A stretch of DNA of 64,000 bases from Sphingobacterium puteale (GCF_003627955.1 NZ_RBWS01000019.1:1-64000); one strand, 5' to 3'. Positions 45,401-53,955 are shown, counted from the stretch's first letter. Numbers and translations: made by a program. Notes: generated by a model from the letters alone, not told the origin.

Positions 45401-45416
45401 TTCTGGGAAAATCATC

Positions 45417-46040
45417 TTACTTATCATTGAAACGTTTATGAATGAAATAGTAATTTGACGCCTGTTTGATATCTTTCTTAAAATCATTATATAAGTCAAA
45501 TTGGTTGCATGCGCAGATAATGGATTTTTGTAAGGTATCACTATTAATCTTTAAATACGGTCCAAGTTCCTTGTATATTGTGCTCTTTACTTTAGTTTTT
45601 AAGTTGTCTAATTTTTCTGGCTGAAAAATGCGCAAGACTACCGCGATTGCTTTGTAGCGATGTTGAATATCTTTATAATTGATATATTCACCCATGATCT
45701 GTTGGGTGGGTATACCCATAAATTCACAATAACAGTCGATGACTTGACTGATTTTGGAAAGATCAGGCTCATAAATTTTGTCAATTGATCTTAATATTTC
45801 CGGATGATTTTCTTTTAAGAAGCTTAAAATGAAAGAGTAATATAATGTGTTCATGCGTCGGGAATTGGTCTTGTTATTTCGTTGCATTTTTACAGCAGTT
45901 AATTTTTGTTGTGGAAATAGAACTGACATAAGCTCCATTTCCTGTGCTTGTTTTGAAATAATGTTCTGATTTCTGATATCCTTCCGGTTTAATCCGACGG
46001 ATCCGTTTAGCTGTGCATGCGTTGTGATGAAGCGTTCCAT
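45417..46040 (-). CDS. Unknown protein of the phage-like island
   Basis: 207 residues, no signal or membrane segment, mainly helical and basic ('KMQRNNKTNSRRMNTLYYSFILSFL'). I recognise no domain. Two regions look structured: about 63-115 ('SKISQVIDCYCEFMGIPTQQIMGEYINYKD') and about 130-190. It is divergent from the repressor gene at 46402 across a 361-bp AT-rich region with repeated motifs, so the two probably share control. Confidence 0.7.
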   Translation of the reverse strand: MERFITTHAQLNGSVGLNRKDIRNQNIISKQAQEMELMSVLFPQQKLTAVKMQRNNKTNSRRMNTLYYSFILSFLKENHPEILRSIDKIYEPDLSKISQVIDCYCEFMGIPTQQIMGEYINYKDIQHRYKAIAVVLRIFQPEKLDNLKTKVKSTIYKELGPYLKINSDTLQKSIICACNQFDLYNDFKKDIKQASNYYFIHKRFNDK

Positions 46041-46401
46041 ATTGATGTTCCTTTTAAGTATATACCTGTTTTTTTCTCTGTCTTTTTGTTATTCGTTAAG
46101 CGAAGCCATTGATGGGACATTGCCGTCTAATAAATTTCTCGGATATAATTTACCGATGTGAATTCATTGTTAAACAAAGTTAAACAAAATTGTTAATCAT
46201 TCAAGGGTTTTGAATTTTATTTTACGCATTTTTTTATTGTTTACTACCGTTGTTAAACTTATTTGTTTAATTGTAACTATCTCATAATTAGTGCTTAATG
46301 TGTTTTATTTGTTTATTTATTTGTTTAGGTTTAATATCTTGTGTAACTTAGTGTCAGATTGTTATGAATTAGTGTAACATTTATTCTTATCCTATAAAAA
46401 C
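46041..46401. promoter_or_regulatory. AT-rich divergent control region with repeated GTTAAAC motifs
   Basis: 361 bp between the divergent gene and repressor. Perfect tandem 10-bp repeats 'gttaaacaaa' lie at 46169-46178 and 46179-46188. A palindrome 'TTAAAC' (46253-46258) / 'GTTTAA' (46265-46270) with a 6-bp spacer lies further right, and 'gtgtaac' occurs twice near 46340 and 46375. Repeated motifs of this kind are the usual layout of phage-repressor operators. Confidence 0.5.
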
Positions 46402-47208
46402 ATGGAAACTTATCCACATAATAATTTTGAGGTTTTACGCTTGGAGATGGGGATTACCAATCGGGAATTCGCGAGTTTATTGGGCGTGCGTGAGCAGGTA
46501 TATTCCCGCATTAAGAAAGGGGAATATCCAATTGGACTTACCATGAAAACACGGATTCAAAATGCCTTTCCACAGGTTCAATACGACTGGCTGCTGTATG
46601 GGAAGGGGGAGCGAGCCCAGTCAGGTATATTCGTTCAGTCTGATGCTCTTGCAGCAGTCAGCGTTGGGAATGGAAAATCAATTGGGTATTTTTCAAATGA
46701 CGTTAAGTTTATTGATGAAAATAAGAACAATATATTCTTTGAGGTATCGCCCGGACGATATCTGATGCAAACTAAGCTCGTTACTGAGAAGGCAAAAGCG
46801 GGTTATCTTTCGGGATTCTCAGATGCCGAATACATGGATGATTTACCAGCACATTTTATTACGGTGAATGAATTTCACAAGGGGGCTTACCGTTCTTTTG
46901 AAGTTAGTGGTGACAGTATGACCGATGGGACTGACGCCAGTGTTCTGGATGGTGATATTGTTACTGGGCGTCTGATTAAACGGGAGCTCTGGCAATCGAA
47001 ATTCCATACCCATAAATATAGATACTGGGTCATCGTTCATCGATATGAAGGAGTAATTATTAAAGAAATCGCCCATCACGATGTCGCGAACGGAATCCTT
47101 ACATTACGTTCGCTAAATTCGGATAAAGCGACCTATCCGGATTTTGAAGTTAGTTTGGATGACGTGGATCAGATCTTCAATGTCGTTGATATCAGCCGTT
47201 CATTATAG
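46402..47208 (+). CDS. CI/LexA-like repressor: XRE helix-turn-helix plus S24-type domain
   Basis: 268 residues. N-terminal helix-turn-helix at about 8-60 ('LRLEMGITNREFASLLGVREQVYSRIKKGEYPIG'), with 'QVQYDWLLYGKG', a signature of Bacteroidota phage-type repressors. The C-terminal S24-like domain has the serine in 'FEVSGDSMTDG' and 'LDGDIVTGR', then 'VIIKEIAHHD', where the lysine would be the general base of LexA/CI self-cleavage. If active, DNA damage would inactivate it and induce its targets, possibly the nearby lysis-type cassette (inference). Confidence 0.87.
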   Translation: METYPHNNFEVLRLEMGITNREFASLLGVREQVYSRIKKGEYPIGLTMKTRIQNAFPQVQYDWLLYGKGERAQSGIFVQSDALAAVSVGNGKSIGYFSNDVKFIDENKNNIFFEVSPGRYLMQTKLVTEKAKAGYLSGFSDAEYMDDLPAHFITVNEFHKGAYRSFEVSGDSMTDGTDASVLDGDIVTGRLIKRELWQSKFHTHKYRYWVIVHRYEGVIIKEIAHHDVANGILTLRSLNSDKATYPDFEVSLDDVDQIFNVVDISRSL

Positions 47209-47427
47209 GACTCCGCTGAAGTGGTATTCGCAACAAAACTACCTGACGACGATTGACCATCATGAAAACATGTTCATCCAAATATTAGCAGCGTGTATTT
47301 TTCGGTATGCAAGCACGGATTGGTAAGCCTCAATTGATATTTCCGGGGATTTGTCTTGTTTGTTGTAAAAACCGGCCGCGTCGAATTAAATGCCATAGGT
47401 AATAGTTTTTTATTTTTCAGCTAAAAT

Positions 47428-47470
47428 ATATAGTAAATAAAGCTAATTTAATTAGTTTTATTTGCTATAT
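47428..47470. promoter_or_regulatory. 43-bp near-perfect palindrome overlapping a TAnnTTTG box
   Basis: Outer arms 'atatagtaaataaa' (47428-47441) and 'tttatttgctatat' (47457-47470) with one mismatch, inner arms 'ctaatt' and 'aattag', central base 47449. The -7-like 'TATATTTG' (47466-47473) overlaps its right end. Such symmetry over four helical turns suggests binding of a repressor dimer pair, possibly the repressor encoded just upstream. Confidence 0.5.
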
Positions 47471-47504
47471 TTGAACACGGATTGAAAGCTGATGAATGTG
47501 TTTA

Positions 47505-47663
47505 ATGTATGATGTCCCGGCGTCGAACAGTATATATAATGCGCTAGGATATATCGTTGTACATATAAGAACATTGGTTGCTCATTATTCTTGCATGTTC
47601 ATTGCTTTCAATTCCTATAAATCCGAACAATTAAATGGACAGCGTGATGAACGTCTGAGATAG
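47505..47663 (+). CDS. Doubtful 52-residue open frame
   Basis: ATG at 47505, TAG at 47661-47663, 13 bp before the split gene. The translation ('MYDVPASNSIYNALGYIVVH' onward) has no recognised feature and there is no ribosome-binding site. It is listed because it lies between the palindromic promoter and the split gene and could be translated as a leader. Confidence 0.18.
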   Translation: MYDVPASNSIYNALGYIVVHIRTLVAHYSCMFIAFNSYKSEQLNGQRDERLR

Positions 47664-47676
47664 TAATAATAGTAAA

Positions 47677-47910
47677 ATGAATATACCATTGACGAGTGAT
47701 ATCCTTCAGGACTTGAAACGTAAAGGTTATAATATACTTAAGTCTGAGAATAGTATAGAAGATACCTATCAGTATTTTGTTCCTGTAAGAGTAAATGATT
47801 TATGAAAATTTCTAGAAGAGTTTAGCAAAGACTCCGCGAGGGTCGTTATCGAACAGCTTATTCACGTTTCCGTGGAAACCTTTAAAAGTAAATTTATAAA
47901 GGTATTTTAA
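47677..47910 (+). pseudogene. Small gene interrupted by an in-frame TGA
   Basis: From ATG 47677 the frame reads 42 residues ('MNIPLTSDILQDLKRKGY' to 'VPVRVNDL'), meets TGA at 47803-47805, and continues in the same frame for 34 more protein-like codons ('KFLEEFSKDSARVVIEQLIH' on) to TAA at 47908-47910. A single change of TGG or CGA to TGA would explain this. Family unknown. A terminator follows 44 bp later, so the unit was once a complete gene of 77 codons. Confidence 0.6.
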
Positions 47911-47953
47911 ATCCAGTCGAAGCCATTTACTAATCCATCATATGTTTATTTTT

Positions 47954-47980
47954 AAAGCCAGTTTTTAACCTGGCTTTTTT
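47954..47980 (+). terminator. Rho-independent terminator after split gene
   Basis: Perfect 8-bp stem 'aaagccag' (47954-47961) / 'ctggcttt' (47970-47977) with an 8-base loop and a following T-run to 47980. Confidence 0.8.
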
Positions 47981-48136
47981 GTCCCTATACTTCCGATACA
48001 TTTACGATAGCTGATCTATAAGGTAGTATCCAAAAAGCCGCAATATAACAGCTTATGCAGATCTTAAAATAACAAGTTATAGACAGATAAATAAACTTTT
48101 ATTCTCGTTACGAATAAGGCTATCGGGAGTAGGATA

Positions 48137-49225
48137 CTACTTTGATTTATCGCTCTTCTGTAATAAAGGAATAAATTTCTCATAACCTTGGGCTTTCATC
48201 TGTTCTTTTGGAACAAAGCGTAAGGAGGCACTATTGATACAATACCGCAATCCCCCTTTTTCGGGGGGACCATCATTAAAAACATGCCCTAAATGAGCAT
48301 CACCTGTTTTGCTTCTCACTTCAGTTCGGCTCATTCCAAAAGATTTATCGTTTTTTTCGGCAATTAAACTATCGCTAATCGGCTTGGAAAAGCTCGGCCA
48401 ACCACAGTCTGACTCAAACTTATCTGTCGAAATAAATAAGGGTTCGCCGGTTGTAATGTCAACATAGATACCTTCCTTAAATTCATTCCAGTAGCCATTG
48501 TCAAAAGCCTTTTCGGTCGCACTATTTTGCGTGACATCATATTGTAATGGTGTCAATTCTTTCTTCAAAATTTTTTTATCTATCTTCTTGTAACGCGTGG
48601 GCTGGTTTGCTTGCCGGGCCTTTTCAAATAGGTCCGCCGGAATATGGCAATAGCCGCCCGGATTCTTTCCTAAATAATCCTGATGATAATTTTCAGCAGT
48701 ATAAAAATTACGTAATGCAGCAATTTCGACGACAAGTTTGGAATTATAGTTTTTCGCGAGCTGTTCGATTTCTCCCCGGATCGTTTTTTCATCCTCTTTT
48801 TTTGTAAAGTAAATTCCGGTTCTATATTGCGTACCTATGTCATTCCCCTGTTTATTCAAACTTGTTGGGTCAATCGTTTTAAAGTATAAGTCAATCAACA
48901 ATTTCAAATCAACTTTGGCCGGGTCGTAATTGACTTTTACGGTTTCAACAAAACCAGTATTGCCCTCGGATACCTGTTCATAGCTGGGATTGGCTAGTTT
49001 TCCATTCGCATAACCAACTTCGGTGGCCGTTACGCCTCTTATTTGTTTAAAATAATGTTCTGTTCCCCAAAAGCACCCTCCAGCGAAATAAATTTCCTTG
49101 GTTAGCCTGTAATCTACGGTACTCTCCCCCGAAACTGATACCTTTTCTTCACTTTTTGTAAAGCCTATTTTTACTATCGCGAAGCCAAAAAGGATGAGCA
49201 TAGTAATGGTCGATATAATTTTCAT
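48137..49225 (-). CDS. msrAB: Peptide methionine sulfoxide reductase, MsrA-MsrB fusion, exported
   Basis: 362 residues: an N-terminal hydrophobic signal or anchor (1-23), MsrA domain about 42-200 with catalytic Cys in 'FAGGCFWGTEHYF' and 'YHQDYLGKNPGGYCHI', and MsrB domain about 220-350 with 'FESDCGWPSFSKPI', 'DAHLGHVFNDGPPEKGGLRYCINSASLRF' (catalytic Cys in RYC). It repairs both S- and R-methionine sulfoxide in envelope proteins. MsrB CxxC zinc-binding pairs are not evident, as in many fusions. It begins seven bases after the DUF417 gene and closes the ECF-sigma operon. Confidence 0.95.
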   Translation of the reverse strand: MKIISTITMLILFGFAIVKIGFTKSEEKVSVSGESTVDYRLTKEIYFAGGCFWGTEHYFKQIRGVTATEVGYANGKLANPSYEQVSEGNTGFVETVKVNYDPAKVDLKLLIDLYFKTIDPTSLNKQGNDIGTQYRTGIYFTKKEDEKTIRGEIEQLAKNYNSKLVVEIAALRNFYTAENYHQDYLGKNPGGYCHIPADLFEKARQANQPTRYKKIDKKILKKELTPLQYDVTQNSATEKAFDNGYWNEFKEGIYVDITTGEPLFISTDKFESDCGWPSFSKPISDSLIAEKNDKSFGMSRTEVRSKTGDAHLGHVFNDGPPEKGGLRYCINSASLRFVPKEQMKAQGYEKFIPLLQKSDKSK

Positions 49226-49231
49226 GATCTT

Positions 49232-49684
49232 TTATTTGTTAGCTGATTGTAGTAAATTGATTCCAAATCCAAGAAATAATATGTCCTTGAGGATAAAGAA
49301 GTCCGTTACCGGAACCCCATTTACATATCTCAACATATTGGGAGTGGTAAAAAGATAACTGAGGGTCATTGTAAAAATAATGCATAATCCCACACCGGCA
49401 TATCGCCTCAGCGGATTGAGTTTTAAACTTAGTAAAATAAGTAGGGCAACCACGATTTCAAAGATGCCGATAATATTGGATACTGTTTGTACGCTTAGCA
49501 GGCGATACAACCAGGAAGAAAGCGGATGATTTGCTATCAATGGCTTAATGGCCATGGCTTCTGTCGCTGTAAACTTGAATATTCCAAGCCACAGAAGAAT
49601 GAGAACAACGCCAAATGTGGACATGTAAAACCCCCATTGCGATGATGGGGTCGTGGGATTTTTTGTTTGTGTCATGGGATGCAT
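49232..49684 (-). CDS. DUF417/YkgB (RclC-like) membrane protein
   Basis: 150 residues with four membrane helices and the DUF417 features 'VLILLWLGIFKFTATEAMAIKPLIANHPLSSWLY' and 'GIFEIVVALLILLSL'. E. coli RclC (YkgB) of this family protects against reactive chlorine species. Placement directly before msrAB (seven bases) and after the sigma/anti-sigma genes supports a role in oxidative envelope stress. Confidence 0.9.
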   Translation of the reverse strand: MHPMTQTKNPTTPSSQWGFYMSTFGVVLILLWLGIFKFTATEAMAIKPLIANHPLSSWLYRLLSVQTVSNIIGIFEIVVALLILLSLKLNPLRRYAGVGLCIIFTMTLSYLFTTPNMLRYVNGVPVTDFFILKDILFLGFGINLLQSANK

Positions 49685-49751
49685 TTTTCTAACATTTAAA
49701 TTGTTTCTCTCTTAGTAGTATGCACCTCAAATTCCTGACAAAAAAATCTTA

Positions 49752-50021
49752 TTATTTCAGTTTTTCTTTTAATTTATCTTTAAATAGTTGTAAATCAGTT
49801 TTGTTGAATCTGTCAGGAACGTCCTGTGTAAATATTTTTTTCATCGCATCTTCCATTACATTGATCTTACGGCTATAAGCGCGGCACCATTTACAGATCA
49901 TGAGGTGCGCGTTTAGACGGATTTTTTGTAGGGACGTTATGCTGTTCGTGTTTCGCTTTTCCATGAGTAGGGTTGCCTGCCTGCAGGGCATCAATAGCAG
50001 ATGTATGAGTCGTCTTACCAT
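49752..50021 (-). CDS. Zinc-finger (ZAS) anti-sigma factor
   Basis: 89 residues, or 79 if it starts at the second ATG (49991). It carries 'CRQATLLMEKRN' and 'LNAHLMICKWCRAYSRK', giving the HxxxCxxC zinc motif of ZAS anti-sigma domains together with an upstream cysteine. No membrane helix follows, so it is a soluble, probably redox-responsive anti-sigma: oxidation of the zinc thiolates would release the ECF factor encoded 11 bp upstream. Confidence 0.82.
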   Translation of the reverse strand: MVRRLIHLLLMPCRQATLLMEKRNTNSITSLQKIRLNAHLMICKWCRAYSRKINVMEDAMKKIFTQDVPDRFNKTDLQLFKDKLKEKLK

Positions 50022-50032
50022 CCTTTACAAAA

Positions 50033-50584
50033 TCATAAAATGTTAAACCAATTGAATTCCAGACACTCCCGAAGTTGCATACGGCCACGTTGAAGGATCT
50101 TCCATAGGTTAGTTGTCGTAATGCCTGTTTCCTGACATACTTTGTCTGCTTTTTTTTCTTCCAAGTAGTAAAGCTTTATTGGGATAAGCCATTTTAAAGG
50201 TAATTTATCTATACAATCCGCCATTACTTTGTTGAAATCATTGTTGTCAAGCAGGTTTTCGTCTTGTTCATTCCAGTCTTGTAGGATATCGGCATGTTTC
50301 CATGATCCTTCCTGATCAAAATATCGGTCCAGTGGAACATTTTCTGTGTGTCGATATTTTTTGCGGTAAAATTCAGCGACTTTATTTTTGAGAATAGCCA
50401 TTAACCAGGTTTTCACACTACTTCGGCCTTCGAAAGAATAGTAAGATTCAAATGCGGAAATAAATACATTCTGGACAATATCCTCCCCATCCTGTTTGTC
50501 AGATAACAAAAAAAGTGCACTATTGAGAAGTGTTTCACTGTAGGTGTCGATCCATTGTTGTATATGTTCTGAGCGTTTGTCCAT
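50033..50584 (-). CDS. ECF RNA polymerase sigma factor
   Basis: 183 residues: region 2 ('LLNSALFLLSDKQDGEDIVQNVFISAFESYYSFEGRSSVKTWLMAILKNKVAEFYRKK') and region 4 ('VMADCIDKLPLKWLIPIKLYYLEEKKADKVCQETGITTTNLWKILQRGRMQLRECLE'). It leads a minus-strand operon with the ZAS anti-sigma, the DUF417 protein and msrAB, which are its likely targets. Confidence 0.93.
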   Translation of the reverse strand: MDKRSEHIQQWIDTYSETLLNSALFLLSDKQDGEDIVQNVFISAFESYYSFEGRSSVKTWLMAILKNKVAEFYRKKYRHTENVPLDRYFDQEGSWKHADILQDWNEQDENLLDNNDFNKVMADCIDKLPLKWLIPIKLYYLEEKKADKVCQETGITTTNLWKILQRGRMQLRECLEFNWFNIL

Positions 50585-50668
50585 GTAGTCAACGATAATC
50601 CTATAAAATTAGAAATAGTTTTTTTGATACTTTCGATCCTACCAGGATTGATTATGGCTATCAAAGGA

Positions 50669-51070
50669 TCAGCCCCTTAAAAACAGAACCATCATCGCTA
50701 TAAGCACAATAAAAAGAAAGCAAATGACAACAATTGAAAGAATATACTGTTTTTTATTCCTTTTTAGGAAAAAGCTATTGGCTTTCCAGATAAAAAATAT
50801 ATAAGCAAGCAGAGGATAAGCTATACTAAAAATCTTCGCCCAATGCGAACTGATAGCGAAGAGCAGGAAGATAGAAATCAGCAAATATGAAACCGCTAGT
50901 AATAGATGAAATTTTCGGAAATATGGAATAAAAGCCTTTATATCAAATTGTTGTTTTTCAGCTGTGGAAAGTGTGTTATATCCAGAAAGTGATGCGTCTG
51001 CATTTTTTTCGGTGACTAGAAAAGCTACAGTCGCCAGCATTGCACTTAATACTAAAATCAAAATAATCAT
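50669..51070 (-). CDS. DUF3784-like membrane protein
   Basis: 133 residues with three or four membrane helices. The segment 'LSGYNTLSTAEKQQFDIKAFIPYFRKF' after the first helix matches the 'GyNtms.eEk..yd' hallmark of DUF3784 proteins, whose function is unknown. It is 84 bp upstream of the ECF sigma gene on the same strand, so it could precede it in the transcript. Confidence 0.75.
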   Translation of the reverse strand: MIILILVLSAMLATVAFLVTEKNADASLSGYNTLSTAEKQQFDIKAFIPYFRKFHLLLAVSYLLISIFLLFAISSHWAKIFSIAYPLLAYIFFIWKANSFFLKRNKKQYILSIVVICFLFIVLIAMMVLFLRG

Positions 51071-51135
51071 CTGTTAAAAATTGATATTTGTGATCGTATT
51101 TTGTTTATTCTCCATTGAAATCTTTCTTCTTTCTG

Positions 51136-52218
51136 TTACTTCCATTTCCTGTAATTCTCAGGGATTAAAGGAAGCCCTTTTGGGAAATATAGCCCGTTAA
51201 AATCAAAATAAAAGAAAGTTCCTGTTTCGGCATGTCTTATCTGTAGGAGCGCTTTTAGATTTTGGGATATACTGATATATCTGTAATCAAAATGGTCATT
51301 TCCCAGGACGGGAGCATTTCCCTGTTGGGTGTTAACCAATACCAGTTGTCCGGGATCGTCCGTTGCCGGTATTAAGCTAAATTCATTGTTCAGTACAATA
51401 GCTTTGTTATGAGGAATAAGTATCTGGTTCGCCATACTGGGAGGTGGCATCATACTGCCGCGTAGTTCAATTTTCTGGTTGAATAGTTTTGCAATTGCCT
51501 CACGTTTATAAACTGTGCTGCCTATTTTTTTAAAACTGGTATTGTAGACTTCCACGGTGTGACTCGACTCAGGTATACCGTATTTCTGACCAAAAGTACG
51601 TTGGATTGCGGTTTTGCTTCCCAGCACAAATCCGATCAGGGTCAAAGGTGCATTTTCGTTTATTCGGTATATGAGATCAAAGCTTTCAAATTTGGGTAAG
51701 GAGTTTATTGGAACAAAACTATTGTTAGCGTCCAAAACAGCGTAGGTTTCATCTTCTTTTAACGCCCAGAGATACTGTTTACCATCCACGCTTTCGTTGT
51801 CCCAAGCATCCTGATTTGGTTCGATTTTTTTGTAGGAGTGCGTAAGTTGTATTGGCGAACTTGCCGAATTTAACAGAATAGAGCTTCCATTTACCTCAAA
51901 GTGATAATAGCTGTCTTTGTTGATTTTCAAAAGGCCACATGTGCGATCCAGATGTCCAACAAACTGCGCTTTTCCAGAACGGGCATCAATGACCTCGTCC
52001 TCGCCTTCATTTTTCGCGATGATATAACTTTGAAAATCTCCGACCACATCATAATTACCGGGGCCGTCCACAAAAGCATCGGGCGGGACAAGTTCCGTCT
52101 CGGAAATCTTTAATAAACCTAATTTACCTTCGGATTTGAAAGGAATAAACTGGGGATGCTCCTGAGCGAATGCACAGGAAAAAAATAAAAAAATACTAAA
52201 AGCGAAAATAAACTTCAT
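51136..52218 (-). CDS. Secreted protein of unknown function, WG-repeat-like start
   Basis: 360 residues with a signal peptide (to about 18, 'FSCAFAQ'; the cysteine could instead make it a lipoprotein). The first part, 'QFIPFKSEGKLGLLKISETELVPP', resembles a WG-type repeat, but later repeats are not clear. The remainder is beta-rich and unassigned. It is followed by the DUF3784-like gene after 65 bp on the same strand. Confidence 0.65.
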   Translation of the reverse strand: MKFIFAFSIFLFFSCAFAQEHPQFIPFKSEGKLGLLKISETELVPPDAFVDGPGNYDVVGDFQSYIIAKNEGEDEVIDARSGKAQFVGHLDRTCGLLKINKDSYYHFEVNGSSILLNSASSPIQLTHSYKKIEPNQDAWDNESVDGKQYLWALKEDETYAVLDANNSFVPINSLPKFESFDLIYRINENAPLTLIGFVLGSKTAIQRTFGQKYGIPESSHTVEVYNTSFKKIGSTVYKREAIAKLFNQKIELRGSMMPPPSMANQILIPHNKAIVLNNEFSLIPATDDPGQLVLVNTQQGNAPVLGNDHFDYRYISISQNLKALLQIRHAETGTFFYFDFNGLYFPKGLPLIPENYRKWK

Positions 52219-52374
52219 CGTAAACTGACTTTTGACATTTGGTGGCGATCGCGCGCACCTTCAAATTTGAATTTACAAAAATAAATCTATTCAACGCTGT
52301 AAGTTTTTTACTTATCCCACAGGTCATTGAAGATAGCTTGCAGCGCAGCTACCGGACGTTATACCACGCTGCAT

Positions 52375-52554
52375 TTAATTTTCAAAAAGCCATTTTATTC
52401 CTACTACCAACATCACGATCACCGCGATGATGTATTTTACTTTAATCACTTGTTGTTTTCGGTACGCAATGTAAATCCCCAGTGCCATGATCAAGGCAAT
52501 TGCAATAATTATCCATCCAAATGAGAAGCTGTTTCCAAGCTCAATATTTATCAT
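52375..52554 (-). CDS. 59-residue membrane protein
   Basis: A small gene: ATG at 52554, TAA at 52375-52377. The protein has two hydrophobic helices, 'FGWIIIAIALIMALGIYIAY' (about 13-31) and 'YIIAVIVMLVVGIKWLF' (about 41-57), joined by the basic loop 'RKQQVIKVK'. Coding-like composition and a defined two-helix hairpin make it more than chance. It lies between two secreted-protein genes on the same strand. Family unknown. Confidence 0.55.
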   Translation of the reverse strand: MINIELGNSFSFGWIIIAIALIMALGIYIAYRKQQVIKVKYIIAVIVMLVVGIKWLFEN

Positions 52555-52603
52555 ATTTTTAGTTTTTTAATAATGTATTAGATCAGATTTGCGTAATCGT
52601 ATT

Positions 52604-53107
52604 TTAGTCTTTTTCAAATGTTACGTCCGTTATCTTGTAATTGAAATTAGTTTTGTCGCGCTCAGCTTCAGGCTTTTCTAATTCATTGTAATGTACGGTG
52701 CCGGTCATTTTAAACGTAGTATGTGTGTCGAGATTGGTTTTCTCCCCATTTTTATCAATGACGTGGAAATTTTTGAGTGTATAGTTCTTTTGGTCCGCCG
52801 GAAGTTCAAATAGAACACTGTTGTTTTCTGTGCCAACCGGTAATATCACGCTGAATGCTGTAAATTTTTCGGAGCTGATCGCATGCGGTTTCACAACAAA
52901 ATTCATTGCCATTGTCTTTGAATTACCCGATGAAAAGGTAAAGGATGGAGCGTCGAACTCACCAATTAGTTCAATGGTCTTGTTATGGTTGTCGTAGTTG
53001 GATTCCATTGCCTTAATCGTATCCACTGATGTACCATTGCATGATGATAGGGATGTTAAACCCAGGGATGCAAGTAACAAGGCTGGAATTATTCTTTGTA
53101 TTTCCAT
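52604..53107 (-). CDS. Small lipoprotein of unknown function
   Basis: 167 residues with lipobox 'TSLSSC' (Cys at about 23). The mature part is a probable beta sandwich ('HNKTIELIGEFDAPSFTFSSG', 'FKMTGTVHYNELEKP', 'FNYKITDVTFEKD'), with alternating strands resembling OB-fold-like lipoproteins. No family assigned. Next on the same strand is the 59-residue membrane protein. Confidence 0.7.
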   Translation of the reverse strand: MEIQRIIPALLLASLGLTSLSSCNGTSVDTIKAMESNYDNHNKTIELIGEFDAPSFTFSSGNSKTMAMNFVVKPHAISSEKFTAFSVILPVGTENNSVLFELPADQKNYTLKNFHVIDKNGEKTNLDTHTTFKMTGTVHYNELEKPEAERDKTNFNYKITDVTFEKD

Positions 53108-53362
53108 AGGAATATGTTTTATTGTTTTTGATATTTTAATATGATATTAACTGCGTTTTTTGCTCTTATTTTTCATAAAAGTACAATAGAATCTACAGTT
53201 CAATATAGTAGGGTTTAAATCCGTTGTAAATAAATTTAAATCCGTAAGCTCTTTTGCTTTTTTCGCTTTTGGCGGGATCAGTTTCCTATGATAGCTTGGG
53301 GTGTCCGCCTATGCTTTTAGAAAATGGTATGTAGCAGTTTTAACGGAATCCTGCGCTTTTTG

Positions 53363-53860
53363 TTAACCTTTGGATTTAAAAAAAATAAGGCTGATAATTA
53401 GACAAACTAAGGTGATAATGGAGAATACGGTTCGTATATTGTTCCAGAATACCCAAGGATCTTCAATACGAAGTCGCATCCGATAGATGGCGTCCGATGA
53501 TGCTTTTGAAAGATCGAATGAATCCAATTGGTTGTTTAGCGGAACATTTTTAGCCGCGGTAATGATAAATACACCAACAATATAACTTATGCATGCCGTC
53601 AGGATCAGATAGAATTTCGGAGATGATAAATCAAAATACAATACCGATGAAACAATTAATAATAATGGTGCTCCTAGAAAACAGCTATAAAATGCAGGAT
53701 TTAAAATTTCTCTATTGATATTTTGCATCGCTATCAAATAAGTCTTGTCATCCGATTTATGGAGCCCTAAATTGACGGAGAATGTATAGGCGAAAAATAG
53801 GCCTGCTATTAATGCTGAAGTAGTTGTTGCTGCTCCTAAAGTGATCTCTTGTAGTTTCAT
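53363..53860 (-). CDS. DUF1772 (anthrone-oxygenase-like) membrane protein
   Basis: 165 residues with four membrane helices. The DUF1772 pattern is visible in 'ALIAGLFFAYTFSVNLGL', 'MQNINREILNPAFYSCFLGAPLLL', 'NVPLNNQLDSFDL' and the C-terminal 'WVFWNNIRTVFSI' (the conserved W..WN..R). Members include fungal anthrone oxygenases and bacterial proteins of unknown role. It lies 95 bp from the AraC-type gene on the same strand and is its likely target. Confidence 0.85.
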   Translation of the reverse strand: MKLQEITLGAATTTSALIAGLFFAYTFSVNLGLHKSDDKTYLIAMQNINREILNPAFYSCFLGAPLLLIVSSVLYFDLSSPKFYLILTACISYIVGVFIITAAKNVPLNNQLDSFDLSKASSDAIYRMRLRIEDPWVFWNNIRTVFSIITLVCLIISLIFFKSKG

Positions 53861-53955
53861 TGCTTTTGAATTTAAATAGATAACGATTTTATTTAATTTT
53901 CTTTATGTAAAATTCGGAATCAACAAACATTCAAAATAGAACAAAAACGACAATA

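Larger units (their letters stand above)
47209..48136. other. Accessory intergenic region with palindrome, split gene and terminator
   Basis: 928 bp. Contents: a long palindrome overlapping a -7 element (47428-47473), a doubtful 52-codon frame (47505-47663), a small gene interrupted by TGA (47677-47910) and a terminator (47954-47980). The remainder up to the msrAB stop is AT-rich with nothing recognised. Confidence 0.6.

Noticed and set aside
44015..48000. Complete prophage
   Set aside because: No integrase, portal, capsid, tail or replication gene is present between the SIR2-like and msrAB genes, and no attachment repeats were seen.
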